DNA from: Nitrospirota bacterium
GTDB lineage: Bacteria > Nitrospirota > Nitrospiria > Nitrospirales > UBA8639
Direction: 5' to 3'
Assembly (NCBI GenBank): GCA_003228495.1
Contig: QIDY01000163.1
Location: 1-19,857 of the forward strand
Length of the DNA: 19,857 nucleotides
The notes below the pieces were generated by a model. It was not told where the DNA came from. It worked only from the letters and a program-made list of their open reading frames with translations, and ran no database searches. The translations under genes and the position numbers were made by a program. Positions 7,811 through 15,339 of the stretch are shown here, one piece after another; the stretch's first letter is position 1; each line of letters opens with the position of its first letter.

Positions 7811-9271
7811 TCAGACATCCACTAGATCTTCAGGGGGAGTGGCGCGTTGAGCCACCACTTCAGCAAGGGATTTCTTCTTCAATTTTTCAATGAGAGTCGT
7901 TCGGTTAATTTGCAGGAGCCGAGCCGCTTTGCTTTTCACCCAATTGGTTCGCTCAAGGGCTTCAAGAATGAGGCGATTTTCAAATTCTTCGACCGCTCGA
8001 GACAGATCCAATCCGCCAATTGGAATCGCAGCAGGCATCGTGGGAAGATGATCCGATGGGAGGCAACGAATTTTCTCCGGCAAATCTTCAGGTTCAATCA
8101 GGCCTCGTCGTTTCAAAATTGCGATTCGCTCAACAATATTCCCTAATTCTCGAACATTGCCAGGCCAGGGATACTCACACAGTAAGGCCATGGCATGATC
8201 CGACACCCCCGTCAACTCCGCTTTACGACGATCGTTAAACATATTCATAAAATGCTGCAATAATAAAGGTATATCCTCAACACGTTGACGCAACGGTGGA
8301 ACCAGAACGGGCACAACATTTAGCCGGTAAAAAAGATCTTCTCGAAACTGTTTGGCTGCGACCAAACTCTCGAGATCTTGATTTGTCGCCGCAATCACCC
8401 TGGCATCCGATTTATAGGTCCGAGTCCCTCCAACTCGTTCAAATGTCCTTTCTTGAAGCACCCGAAGCAGTTTGACCTGAAGAGGAGGACTCAAATCTCC
8501 GATTTCGTCTAAAAAAATGGTTCCGCCTGAAGCTAACTCAAATCGGCCGACTCGAGACGCCACTGCCCCTGTAAAAGCCCCTTTTTCATGCCCGAACAAC
8601 TCGCTTTCCAACAGGGCTTCGGGAATAGCCCCACAGTTCACTGGAATTAAATGTCCCTGATGCCGTGTACTGTTACTATGAATCGTTTGAGCGATCAACT
8701 CCTTGCCTGTCCCACTTTCACCTAAAATGAGTACCGTACTATCCGTATCCGCTACGCAATCGATGAGCCGAAACACATCTTTCATCACCTGACTAGAGCT
8801 AACAAATTTTCCTAAACTGAATTGCCCTTTGACAGTTTTTTTGAGTTCGGTGTTTTCATCCTGGAGGGATTTCACTCGCAAGGCACTAGCCATAGTCGCA
8901 CTTAACACATCAACGGAAAAAGGCTTGGATAGGAAATCAAAGGCTCCAGCTTTAATAGCATTGACCGCCATTTCTACGGATCCAAATCCTGTCATGACAA
9001 CCGTCACGGGACAGGAAGACAAGCGACTCATCCGCTGAACTAATTCAATACCATTCGTGTCGGGAAGCATGACATCAGTCAAAACAATATCAAAGGCAGC
9101 CGATTTTGCCAGTGCTAGGGCTTCGCTTCCAGATTCAGTCTCGGTGACCTCATGACCTTCCTCTTCTAATTGAAGTTTGATACCTTCCCGAACATCCCGC
9201 TCATCTTCAACCAAAAGAATCTTGGCCACTCGACTACTGCCAGGGGATTCAGCAGATTTTGACGTTTTCAT
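7811..9271 (-). CDS. Sigma-54-dependent response regulator (NtrC family), no adjacent kinase
   Basis: This second NtrC-type activator has 486 residues. The receiver (about 15-130) has acidic E22/D23, phosphoacceptor D66 in VLTDVMLPD, T94 and K116. The AAA+ domain has Walker A GESGTGKE at 184-191, GAFTGA at 231-236 and Walker B FLDE near 253-256, with arginine-finger region FREDLFYRLNVVPV. The C-terminal Fis-type helix-turn-helix is SKAARLLQINRTTLIEKLKKK minus its final residues, the form seen in FleQ/FlrA and other motility or exopolysaccharide regulators. The ATG at 9271 follows GAAGGAGG at ideal spacing. No kinase gene adjoins it. It is divergent from a strong sigma-54 promoter at 9525-9540, a layout often seen for an activator and its target. 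It is 235 bases upstream of the TPR-kinase-regulator operon. The flagellar role is inferred; the family is firm. Confidence 0.88.
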   Translation of the reverse strand: MKTSKSAESPGSSRVAKILLVEDERDVREGIKLQLEEEGHEVTETESGSEALALAKSAAFDIVLTDVMLPDTNGIELVQRMSRLSSCPVTVVMTGFGSVEMAVNAIKAGAFDFLSKPFSVDVLSATMASALRVKSLQDENTELKKTVKGQFSLGKFVSSSQVMKDVFRLIDCVADTDSTVLILGESGTGKELIAQTIHSNSTRHQGHLIPVNCGAIPEALLESELFGHEKGAFTGAVASRVGRFELASGGTIFLDEIGDLSPPLQVKLLRVLQERTFERVGGTRTYKSDARVIAATNQDLESLVAAKQFREDLFYRLNVVPVLVPPLRQRVEDIPLLLQHFMNMFNDRRKAELTGVSDHAMALLCEYPWPGNVRELGNIVERIAILKRRGLIEPEDLPEKIRCLPSDHLPTMPAAIPIGGLDLSRAVEEFENRLILEALERTNWVKSKAARLLQINRTTLIEKLKKKSLAEVVAQRATPPEDLVDV

Positions 9272-9524
9272 GAAAGCCTCCTTCAGAATTCGAACAACCC
9301 ACCATTCCCTTGAACCAACATTTTCGCACCAAGGACTATTCCCAAATCCACAGAAGTCTATTAAAACTTGTTATCATTCTGCAATAACATCCAACGCGAC
9401 GAAATGCCAAGAAACATCCAGTGTAGGCGGAGATGGGAAGTTGCCGTAGGTGTTATTCATAATTTTTCCGGTTTCATCCCTCACTCCCCTTCAAGAATGG
9501 CCTTTTTCTCATACTTTCTCGCAA
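9272..9524. other. Intergenic control region between divergent regulator and small ORF
   Basis: No credible gene is seen here. It contains the leader of the regulator gene read leftward (ribosome-binding site GAAGGAGG beside 9279-9286) and the upstream side of the rightward sigma-54 promoter, where enhancer sites for an NtrC-type activator would normally lie. I could not single out a convincing dyad or a sigma-70 promoter. Confidence 0.4.
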
Positions 9525-9540
9525 AGGCACAATCGTTGCC
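9525..9540 (+). promoter_or_regulatory. Near-consensus sigma-54 (-24/-12) promoter
   Basis: The plus strand reads AGGCACAATCGTTGCC. It has GGCAC in the -24 box and TTGC in the -12 box, with the invariant GG and GC exactly ten bases apart. This is the best sigma-54 match I found in the window. Transcription would start near 9552, about 58 bases before the GTG of the small ORF at 9610. The divergent gene at 7811-9271 encodes a sigma-54 activator. Confidence 0.7.
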
Positions 9541-9609
9541 CACAGCCCTTTGAAAAAACTGGCTTAAGAAACACTCACAAAAGGCCGAAAAATGTAGCTG
9601 AAAGGGCGT

Positions 9610-9864
9610 GTGAACGAAAAAAAAGACGGACGAACCATGAATACTCCCCCTCTCCAAGAACCCACGTCTATGCCAATATTCATTCTGTTTGATACGCAAA
9701 CAGGATACCTCTATGGCCACCTCTTTGCCACCGGGCCTGAAGATCCTTTTCTACAGGAAGTCATCCAATGGTGGAGCCAATACTGCTCCAATTCTCCCAT
9801 TGGTGTGGATTACCCCGGTCTCACCACACGATCCCAACCCTCCGAAAGTCTCTCTTCCAATTAA
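9610..9864 (+). CDS. Small hypothetical protein behind a sigma-54 promoter
   Basis: I do not recognise this protein. From GTG at 9610 it has 84 residues; ATG codons at 9637 and 9670 are alternative starts, giving 75 or 64 residues. None has a strong ribosome-binding site, although GAAAGGG lies just before 9610. The sequence from residue 22 (PIFILFDTQTGYLYGHLFAT, followed by GPEDPFLQEVIQWW and a PIGVDYPG segment) has a balanced composition with aromatic and glycine residues in a plausible beta-strand/helix order. The C-terminus is Ser/Thr-rich. There is no signal peptide, membrane helix or cysteine motif. The main support that it is real is the near-consensus sigma-54 promoter about 58 bases upstream and the absence of any competing gene. 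It may belong to the regulon of the divergent activator. A non-coding sigma-54 transcript is the alternative. Confidence 0.5.
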   Translation: MNEKKDGRTMNTPPLQEPTSMPIFILFDTQTGYLYGHLFATGPEDPFLQEVIQWWSQYCSNSPIGVDYPGLTTRSQPSESLSSN

Positions 9865-9906
9865 GTCCGATTTGAAAAAGACCACCAGCAGCAGCCTTCT
9901 CAGCGC

Positions 9907-9999
9907 CAGTGAAAAGTAAGGCGTCAGGAGCAAATAGTAAAACCGTCTGTCATTTCATTCCCGCCACTCACTCCTTACTCCTCACTTTTTACTTTTCAC
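9907..9999. repeat. Low-complexity inverted repeat, copy 3
   Basis: The left part (AGTGAAAAGTAAGG at 9908-9921) and the right part (9961-9999, CTTACTCCTCACTTTTTACT and TTTCAC) use the same purine/pyrimidine words as copies 1 and 2 at 1595 and 2204. The outer GTGAAAAGTAA pairs with TTACTTTTCAC at the right end (11 bp). It fills the gap between the small plus-strand ORF and the convergent gene ending at 10007. Confidence 0.55.
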
Positions 10000-10006
10000 A
10001 ATCCCA

Positions 10007-10639
10007 TTAAGGCAACTCCGCCCAAATTGCCAGGCCAGATCGAAAAACCAGTTTACGCAAGCCCAGGTGGATGATCACCACATTATCATTAATTTCAATA
10101 TCGTCAATCCTGTTGCCGGGCAGAAGGTCACGAGAAAAAAATCCCCCGGTAAACGCTGAAAAACCCAGGAGGCGTCGATCGGTCACCATCACTCCCACAT
10201 GATCATTGACTAAACTCTCGCGAAAGGATTCTCCAGCTCCCCAGATCTCCTTCTTCCAACGCCCCAAATCACTTTGAAATCCGTAGACCGCCTCCCGACC
10301 TTGAACCACAATCATTCGCGGAGTGACTGTCCATTTAATGATTCGTTCCCCAGTGGCTAGGGTAAGACCCACCCATCGTTTAAGCCGGCCAGAAAACCCC
10401 AGCAATTGTCTGCTCGTTTGGACAAATCCCGTCACACCTTGGGCTTCAATCACCAGAACATCTTCACCTGAAGCTAAAATTTTCCTGGCAATCCCTTCTC
10501 CCGGGGTGAGACCAAACAGTTTCCCATGTCCGGAAGTGATGGCGACCTGATCGGTTATCACAGTTTGTGTCGCAGCATTACCGGCAAAAAAGACACCCAT
10601 CACAGCCACCATTAACACAGGCCCCCACGAAACACGCAT
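10007..10639 (-). CDS. Secreted protein of five 39-residue repeats, directly downstream of lptD
   Basis: I do not recognise a named family. The 210 residues begin with a signal peptide (hydrophobic residues 7-20, likely cut near A22-A23). The rest is five tandem repeats anchored on a Gly-Phe/Leu pair: G43, G81, G120, G159 and the equivalent V198, spaced 38, 39, 39 and 39. Each unit runs roughly as hydrophobic strand (VAITSG, VGVMVTDRRLLGF), an aromatic or basic strand with Trp or Phe (GRLKRWVGLTL, LGRWKKEIW), then a G-E/N turn (ASGED, ATGERI, GAGESF, LPGNRI). This predicts four short beta strands per unit, as in a small beta-propeller or similar closed beta fold. No catalytic motif is visible. 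The ATG at 10639 lies 27 bases after the lptD stop with no terminator between, so it is the last gene of the accD-folC-lptD transcript and probably works in the periplasm or outer envelope. Confidence 0.8.
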   Translation of the reverse strand: MRVSWGPVLMVAVMGVFFAGNAATQTVITDQVAITSGHGKLFGLTPGEGIARKILASGEDVLVIEAQGVTGFVQTSRQLLGFSGRLKRWVGLTLATGERIIKWTVTPRMIVVQGREAVYGFQSDLGRWKKEIWGAGESFRESLVNDHVGVMVTDRRLLGFSAFTGGFFSRDLLPGNRIDDIEINDNVVIIHLGLRKLVFRSGLAIWAELP

Positions 10640-10666
10640 ACCATCAACCCCAAAATTTTTGTATGA

Positions 10667-12892
10667 TTAACGATAATCCCATGGCACACCTTTTTCGTCG
10701 GCCATGATGGGCCTGAGAATCGATTGCATCAGTTTTGTGCCATTGCTTTGGGTTCCCCACAAGCCAGTGAGACTAATTAAAAAATCAAACTGTGTTCGAT
10801 CGGGAAATTGCTGATAATACAGACCGAAAGAAAAGCATCGGCAGGGGTTTTGATACAACCCCACCACATCCAATTCGGCCGTCTCCCCGGTCCGCAAATC
10901 ATGATACCACCGAGTCCCAAGAGTCACGCCCAAGGGCAAGCGCATAGCTGCTCCTGCTGTAAGAAAAAGAATTTTGCCAGCGGGTTCCAGCATTTCGTTA
11001 AATGAAAGCGGAGTCCAAATATCCCCACGCCGCACTCGCGGACCAGCTCGGGTGAAGCGCTGCCCAACACTGACATACCAATTCTGGTGGCCTTGAATAA
11101 AGGCATCGGAATTCACTTGTCTGAACTCTTGTTCGTAGGGATTTAAAAAGGTATCCACAGTCAAATTAAACGCCGAAAGGAAATAGGGAGATCCTAACGG
11201 CTTATGAAACTCTCCCCTGGTCCAAATGTCCGAAAATCGTGATGCCAATGGAGGCGGAGTTCCAACGTGATAACTTTGCGCAAATAACACATCCAACCAG
11301 GTACTCGATTCCCCACTTCCGCCCTGTTGGCTTATTCGATTTTTCAAGGCATAGGTCACCAGACTTTTCTTAATCAAATCATCAACGGCATCCACCTGAA
11401 CCAATTCAGATTGGTCCGTCGGGGGAACAAATTCATACATGACATGCGGCTTAATGGAATGCCGGACCCAATTATCTTCACCAAGGGAAAACCGTCTCGA
11501 CAGATTCGAAAAACCTTCAGCACCAACCCAGAACGTTTCCCTGCTTTGGATGGATTTCTCTGTCTTCCCGCGGGTATAGGCCACTTCCCTGAATTTGACT
11601 TGTGGCCGAAACCCCACCATATTGCCCAAATTAAGTCCTTCGACAGACATCCCCGGCACAAAATCTATACGGCTTACATCAAAACCTTCTTTTCGGGAAA
11701 AATTCACAAACGTGGTCGTGGATGTTAGAGCAAACGGACCACCCAGGAAGCTGGGATTGATGAACTGGTGCCCCACTTCAGGAAGTCGTTGAAACGTTGT
11801 ATCGCCCCCCTCACCAAGTGGTTGAAGATATTGTCCATAAAGATATAACGCTCCATGCTCTAAACGTTGAAGAAGGGTCAAAGTCGATTCCTGGCTTGGT
11901 AAGGCTCGCTGAGCCCCAGAGCTACTAAAATTCTGTAATACCGTTCGATCGGTTGAATAATTGGCTAGAAGTCGTAAAGACAGATCCCGAGAAAATTTTT
12001 GAACATGGGCCCCTCGAAGTTCAGCTCGCCCACGGTTTTGATCGGTATCGTAAATTGACTTCACTAGCCAGTTTCCCTTAGTTTGGCGATTCCAGGCATA
12101 GCGATATTCCAGATCTCCACCCGCACCACGCTTTGTCCATATCCGTGGAGTAATCGTTAAATCACTGCTAGGATTGATCGCCCAGAAAAAACCTTGCTCG
12201 TATTTGTAACCGAATTTATTATCAATTCCCACGTTTGGAACTAAGAGCCCTGTTTTTCGCGAGGCCCCGAGTGGATACCCAAAGGTGGGAAGGGGAACAA
12301 CCGGCACATCATTGACATTGAACCAGGCCCCTCTGCCAAACAAACTATCTTCATAGTCCAAATCAGCATCATCGAATGTGAAACGCCATGCGGGAATCTG
12401 CCCATCCTTGGCATCACAATTGGTAAAAGAACCTTCCTTAATTCGATAATGCGTTTCAGAAAAGCGCTGGAGCCGACGCCCGGTGACAAAAGAATTCTGT
12501 TCTTTCCCAAAAATCTTCCCGGTCGTCAATACTCCGGTTTCCGTATTCATATTCAGCTCAAGCTGTTCTGCCCACACATCAGCATGCCCATCACGGAGAT
12601 ACACATGCCCAACAGCAATGAGACGCCCCGTCAATTTCTGAAATGTCACGTCATCCGCGGTGAGTCGAACGGGACCTCGGGTCACACCCACAGCTCCCAT
12701 CGCATGGTATTCTTCCCGCTCCTGATCAAATTCAATTCGATCCGCTTTGATTTCAACCGGAACTCCACGGGAATTGGTTGTATGAACGTTTTGTCTATTG
12801 GGACGACCTTCAGCTAACACAGATGTGGAAATCAACAAGACCCCAACCAAAAACACCCACACCCATGATGAGAACCCCGCCTTCCTAAGCAT
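10667..12892 (-). CDS. lptD: LPS-assembly protein LptD
   Basis: LptD is the outer-membrane beta-barrel that, with the plug lipoprotein LptE, inserts lipopolysaccharide into the outer leaflet. From ATG 12892 it has 741 residues: a signal peptide (WVWVFLVGVLLIST, cut near A27), an LptA-like periplasmic domain (about 43-150, starting VPVEIKADRIEFD and containing TADDVTFQKLTGR), then the barrel domain. The segment NCDAKDGQIPAWRF, followed by VNDVPVVPLPTFGYPLG and the RKTGLLVP box, is diagnostic. C159 and the C684-R-C686 pair near the C-terminus are placed to form the domain-bridging disulfides known in LptD. The frame extends further upstream, but those residues overlap folC and lack a signal sequence. 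The chosen ATG starts two bases after the folC stop, so translation is coupled. Length is close to the usual 750-800. Confidence 0.93.
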   Translation of the reverse strand: MLRKAGFSSWVWVFLVGVLLISTSVLAEGRPNRQNVHTTNSRGVPVEIKADRIEFDQEREEYHAMGAVGVTRGPVRLTADDVTFQKLTGRLIAVGHVYLRDGHADVWAEQLELNMNTETGVLTTGKIFGKEQNSFVTGRRLQRFSETHYRIKEGSFTNCDAKDGQIPAWRFTFDDADLDYEDSLFGRGAWFNVNDVPVVPLPTFGYPLGASRKTGLLVPNVGIDNKFGYKYEQGFFWAINPSSDLTITPRIWTKRGAGGDLEYRYAWNRQTKGNWLVKSIYDTDQNRGRAELRGAHVQKFSRDLSLRLLANYSTDRTVLQNFSSSGAQRALPSQESTLTLLQRLEHGALYLYGQYLQPLGEGGDTTFQRLPEVGHQFINPSFLGGPFALTSTTTFVNFSRKEGFDVSRIDFVPGMSVEGLNLGNMVGFRPQVKFREVAYTRGKTEKSIQSRETFWVGAEGFSNLSRRFSLGEDNWVRHSIKPHVMYEFVPPTDQSELVQVDAVDDLIKKSLVTYALKNRISQQGGSGESSTWLDVLFAQSYHVGTPPPLASRFSDIWTRGEFHKPLGSPYFLSAFNLTVDTFLNPYEQEFRQVNSDAFIQGHQNWYVSVGQRFTRAGPRVRRGDIWTPLSFNEMLEPAGKILFLTAGAAMRLPLGVTLGTRWYHDLRTGETAELDVVGLYQNPCRCFSFGLYYQQFPDRTQFDFLISLTGLWGTQSNGTKLMQSILRPIMADEKGVPWDYR

Positions 12893-12894
12893 CT

Positions 12895-14193
12895 TCAGTT
12901 CCTGGCCATTGGCGAAGGTGGCAAGGTCAAATGCTGCAAAATTTCTCCAACCAGAAACAACGAACCGGTGATACAAATAAGATCAGAGGAAGCAGCAACA
13001 TCTTGGGCTTTGCAATAGGCCTCCCAGGGATTAACAATGGAAAAGAGCTTCAAATCGCCTCGCGCCGCAACTTGCCGAAGCTCGTCAACGGTCGCGGCTC
13101 GATTCATGTGAGGTTGAGTGACAATCAAGATGTCAACAAGAGGGAGTAAGACCTGTAAATACTCGGCAAGATTCTTATCTTGCATCATCCCGAGTATGAC
13201 AATGATTTTTCGTCCAGGGCAATCATGAAGTTGTGATTGGAGAAAGTCAAACAGGACTCGCGCGCCTAAAGGATTGTGAGCCCCATCCAAGATGGTCATT
13301 GGGTTATGTTGAACGATTTCTAGACGACCTTTCCAATTAATTTTTTTCAATCCGGATTGGATCCCCTCAACGGAAAGAGGAAACCGCTTGGCAGTTGCCG
13401 ATTCTAGTAAGGCCAACGCACATCCGGCATTCTTCATCTGATGTCGCCCCAACAAATTCGTCTGCAGACCGGCAAACCTATCTCGAAGCCCACGATAAGT
13501 AAATTCAGCTTGGCTATCTTCTAGAATAGAAAAATCTCGCCCATACCTATGCAGAGGGGCATCACATGCTTGAGCTATCTCCTCAAAAATCTGACTCACG
13601 TTCTCGGACATCTGCCCTAATACAACTGGCACGTTTCGATGAATAATACCCGCTTTTTCTCGTGCAATAGCTTCAAGTGTGTGCCCAAGATACATCTCAT
13701 GATCCAGCCCAATCCCTGTAATGAGCACCCCTAACGGATCCAAAACATTGGTGGCATCATACCGTCCACCCAACCCGACTTCGACAACGGCAATATCGAC
13801 CTTTCGATCCAGGAAATACTGAAAAGCCATAGCCGTCGTCAATTCGAAAAAGGTAAGAGAGCCGAGCGGATCGGCGACTTGTCGAATGCGTGCGGTCAAT
13901 TCACAAACCTGTTCTTCTGGAATATCCTCATCTTCTACTCGTATCCGTTCACGAAAATCGATCAAATGAGGCGAGGTGTACAAGCCTACTCGATAGCCAC
14001 CAGCTTGCAACATTGCTGCAACCATCGCTGCTGAAGAGCCTTTCCCATTGGTCCCGCCAATATGAAGAGTGGCATACTTGCGCTGAGGATGATCTAATCG
14101 TTGAAGAAGATCGGTAATGGCCCCAAGACCAAGCTTGACGCCAAAACGGTGAAGAGCAAACAGATAGTCAAGGGTGGCTAAATACGTTAACAC
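12895..14193 (-). CDS. folC: Bifunctional folylpolyglutamate/dihydrofolate synthase FolC
   Basis: FolC adds glutamate to dihydropteroate and folates with ATP in the cytoplasm. It is a Mur-ligase-type enzyme. Visible motifs are LDYLFALHRFGVKLGL near the N-terminus, the P-loop GGTNGKGSSAA (about 46-56), TSPHLIDFRERI, EVGLGGRYDATN, GLDHEMYLGHTLEAIAREKA and the C-terminal-domain motif DGAHNPLGA. The start is uncertain. GTG 14193 gives 432 residues, the normal family size, and begins just before the conserved N-terminus. GTG 14265 would give 456 residues and overlap accD by 26 bases, with a basic extension unlike FolC. Neither has a clear ribosome-binding site, so coupling to accD is likely. accD-folC adjacency is common across bacteria, while lptD following immediately is less usual. 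Confidence 0.93.
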   Translation of the reverse strand: MLTYLATLDYLFALHRFGVKLGLGAITDLLQRLDHPQRKYATLHIGGTNGKGSSAAMVAAMLQAGGYRVGLYTSPHLIDFRERIRVEDEDIPEEQVCELTARIRQVADPLGSLTFFELTTAMAFQYFLDRKVDIAVVEVGLGGRYDATNVLDPLGVLITGIGLDHEMYLGHTLEAIAREKAGIIHRNVPVVLGQMSENVSQIFEEIAQACDAPLHRYGRDFSILEDSQAEFTYRGLRDRFAGLQTNLLGRHQMKNAGCALALLESATAKRFPLSVEGIQSGLKKINWKGRLEIVQHNPMTILDGAHNPLGARVLFDFLQSQLHDCPGRKIIVILGMMQDKNLAEYLQVLLPLVDILIVTQPHMNRAATVDELRQVAARGDLKLFSIVNPWEAYCKAQDVAASSDLICITGSLFLVGEILQHLTLPPSPMARN

Positions 14194-14239
14194 GCGAATC
14201 GCCAAATGAACGGCAAGGAACAAACGAGGAAGGAACTGT

Positions 14240-15094
14240 CTACGAGGACATAGCGCCTGCTCCACAATGGGAGAGCAAAGTGGCTAGAGTGGCTTTAAGG
14301 ACTTTCCGTTTTACGATTTGATCGATCATGCCATGGTCTAATAAAAATTCCGCACGTTGAAATCCTTCAGGCAACCGCTGCTTGATCGTTTGTTCAATCA
14401 CACGCGGTCCAGCAAAACCAATGAGCGCCTTCGGTTCTGCAAGAATAATATCCCCTAACATCGCCACACTGGCGGTCACTCCACCAAAAGTTGGATCAGT
14501 TAATAACACGATGTATGGCAAGCGAGCTTGCTGAAGATTGGCAATCGCCGAGGCTGTTTTCGCCATTTGCATCAGCGACAAGGTTCCTTCTTGCATCCGA
14601 GCTCCCCCGGACGTGGTCACTAATAAAAACGGTAAATGATCAACCACAGCCCTATCGATGGCGCGGCAAATCTTTTCTCCCACAACCGAACCCATACTGC
14701 CACCCATGAACGAAAAATCAAAAAAACCAACGGCAACTGGGATTTCCCGGATCTGACAATGGCCGGTGAGAATGGCTTCCTGCTTTCCTGTTTTCCGTTG
14801 GGCATTTTGAATACGGATTTGGTAGGGAAGAGTATCTTCAAATTGCAACGGATCATTGGGCACAAGATCAGCATCCCACTCCTGAAATGTTTCGGGGTCC
14901 GCAAGCAATTCCACCCGCTCTTCAATGGACAGAGGAAAATGATACCCGCACTTGGGACAGACTTTGAGATTTCGATCAACCTCGCGCTTAAAGATAATTG
15001 CCCGGCAAACCGTGCATTTGATCCACATTCCTTCCATGACATTGGAAGAATTCCCCTTCGAATCCTCCTGTTTACTCCGTTTAAACCATCCCAT
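14240..15094 (-). CDS. accD: Acetyl-CoA carboxylase carboxyltransferase subunit beta
   Basis: AccD with AccA transfers the carboxyl group from biotin to acetyl-CoA, forming malonyl-CoA for fatty-acid synthesis. From ATG 15094 it has 284 residues starting MGWFKRSK, the usual AccD start. A GTG twelve bases further upstream (15106) is the alternative. The N-terminal four-cysteine zinc ribbon is complete: CTVC at about 27-30 and CPKC at 46-49. The crotonase-fold core shows FDFSFMGGSMGSVVGEKI, the oxyanion-hole loop TTSGGARMQEG and the family signature GFAGPRVIEQT. The upstream region has the purine-rich AAGGAAGG but at awkward spacing. accD heads the accD-folC-lptD-repeat protein series, after a terminator that separates it from moaA. 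Confidence 0.95.
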   Translation of the reverse strand: MGWFKRSKQEDSKGNSSNVMEGMWIKCTVCRAIIFKREVDRNLKVCPKCGYHFPLSIEERVELLADPETFQEWDADLVPNDPLQFEDTLPYQIRIQNAQRKTGKQEAILTGHCQIREIPVAVGFFDFSFMGGSMGSVVGEKICRAIDRAVVDHLPFLLVTTSGGARMQEGTLSLMQMAKTASAIANLQQARLPYIVLLTDPTFGGVTASVAMLGDIILAEPKALIGFAGPRVIEQTIKQRLPEGFQRAEFLLDHGMIDQIVKRKVLKATLATLLSHCGAGAMSS

Positions 15095-15290
15095 TAAGGA
15101 CAACACCCTTCCTTGTCATGGAGATACCCAATAGAATCATGTCAATCATCCAAAATAGGAATTGGCGGAAAAGAAAAAAGAAACTCGCCAAAGGGAACGA
15201 ACCATTTCCATCTCAACTCAGCTGTAAAAAAACTGTAGCACAGGGCGAGAGAACCAGCAAGAAAATCGTTGGAAGGTAGACGGGCAAGAG

Positions 15291-15323
15291 AAAAAAATGC
15301 GCTGTCGTCAAGACAGACGACAG
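15291..15323 (-). terminator. Probable intrinsic terminator after moaA
   Basis: On the minus strand an 8-bp perfect stem (CTGTCGTC / GACGACAG, 15323-15316 with 15309-15302) encloses a 6-base loop and is followed after four bases by seven T (15297-15291). It lies 17 bases beyond the moaA stop and before accD, so it should end the moa transcript. Confidence 0.6.
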
Positions 15324-15339
15324 AAAACATCACAAGGTT

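Noticed and set aside
12893..12976. Longer LptD start overlapping folC
   Set aside because: The extra 28 residues precede a typical signal peptide and lie within folC codons. The ATG at 12892 gives a proper secreted protein start.
15142..15333. Short minus-strand frame (63 residues) between moaA and accD
   Set aside because: It overlaps the moaA terminator hairpin, shows no domain or convincing ribosome-binding site, and has the composition of a chance frame in T-rich DNA.
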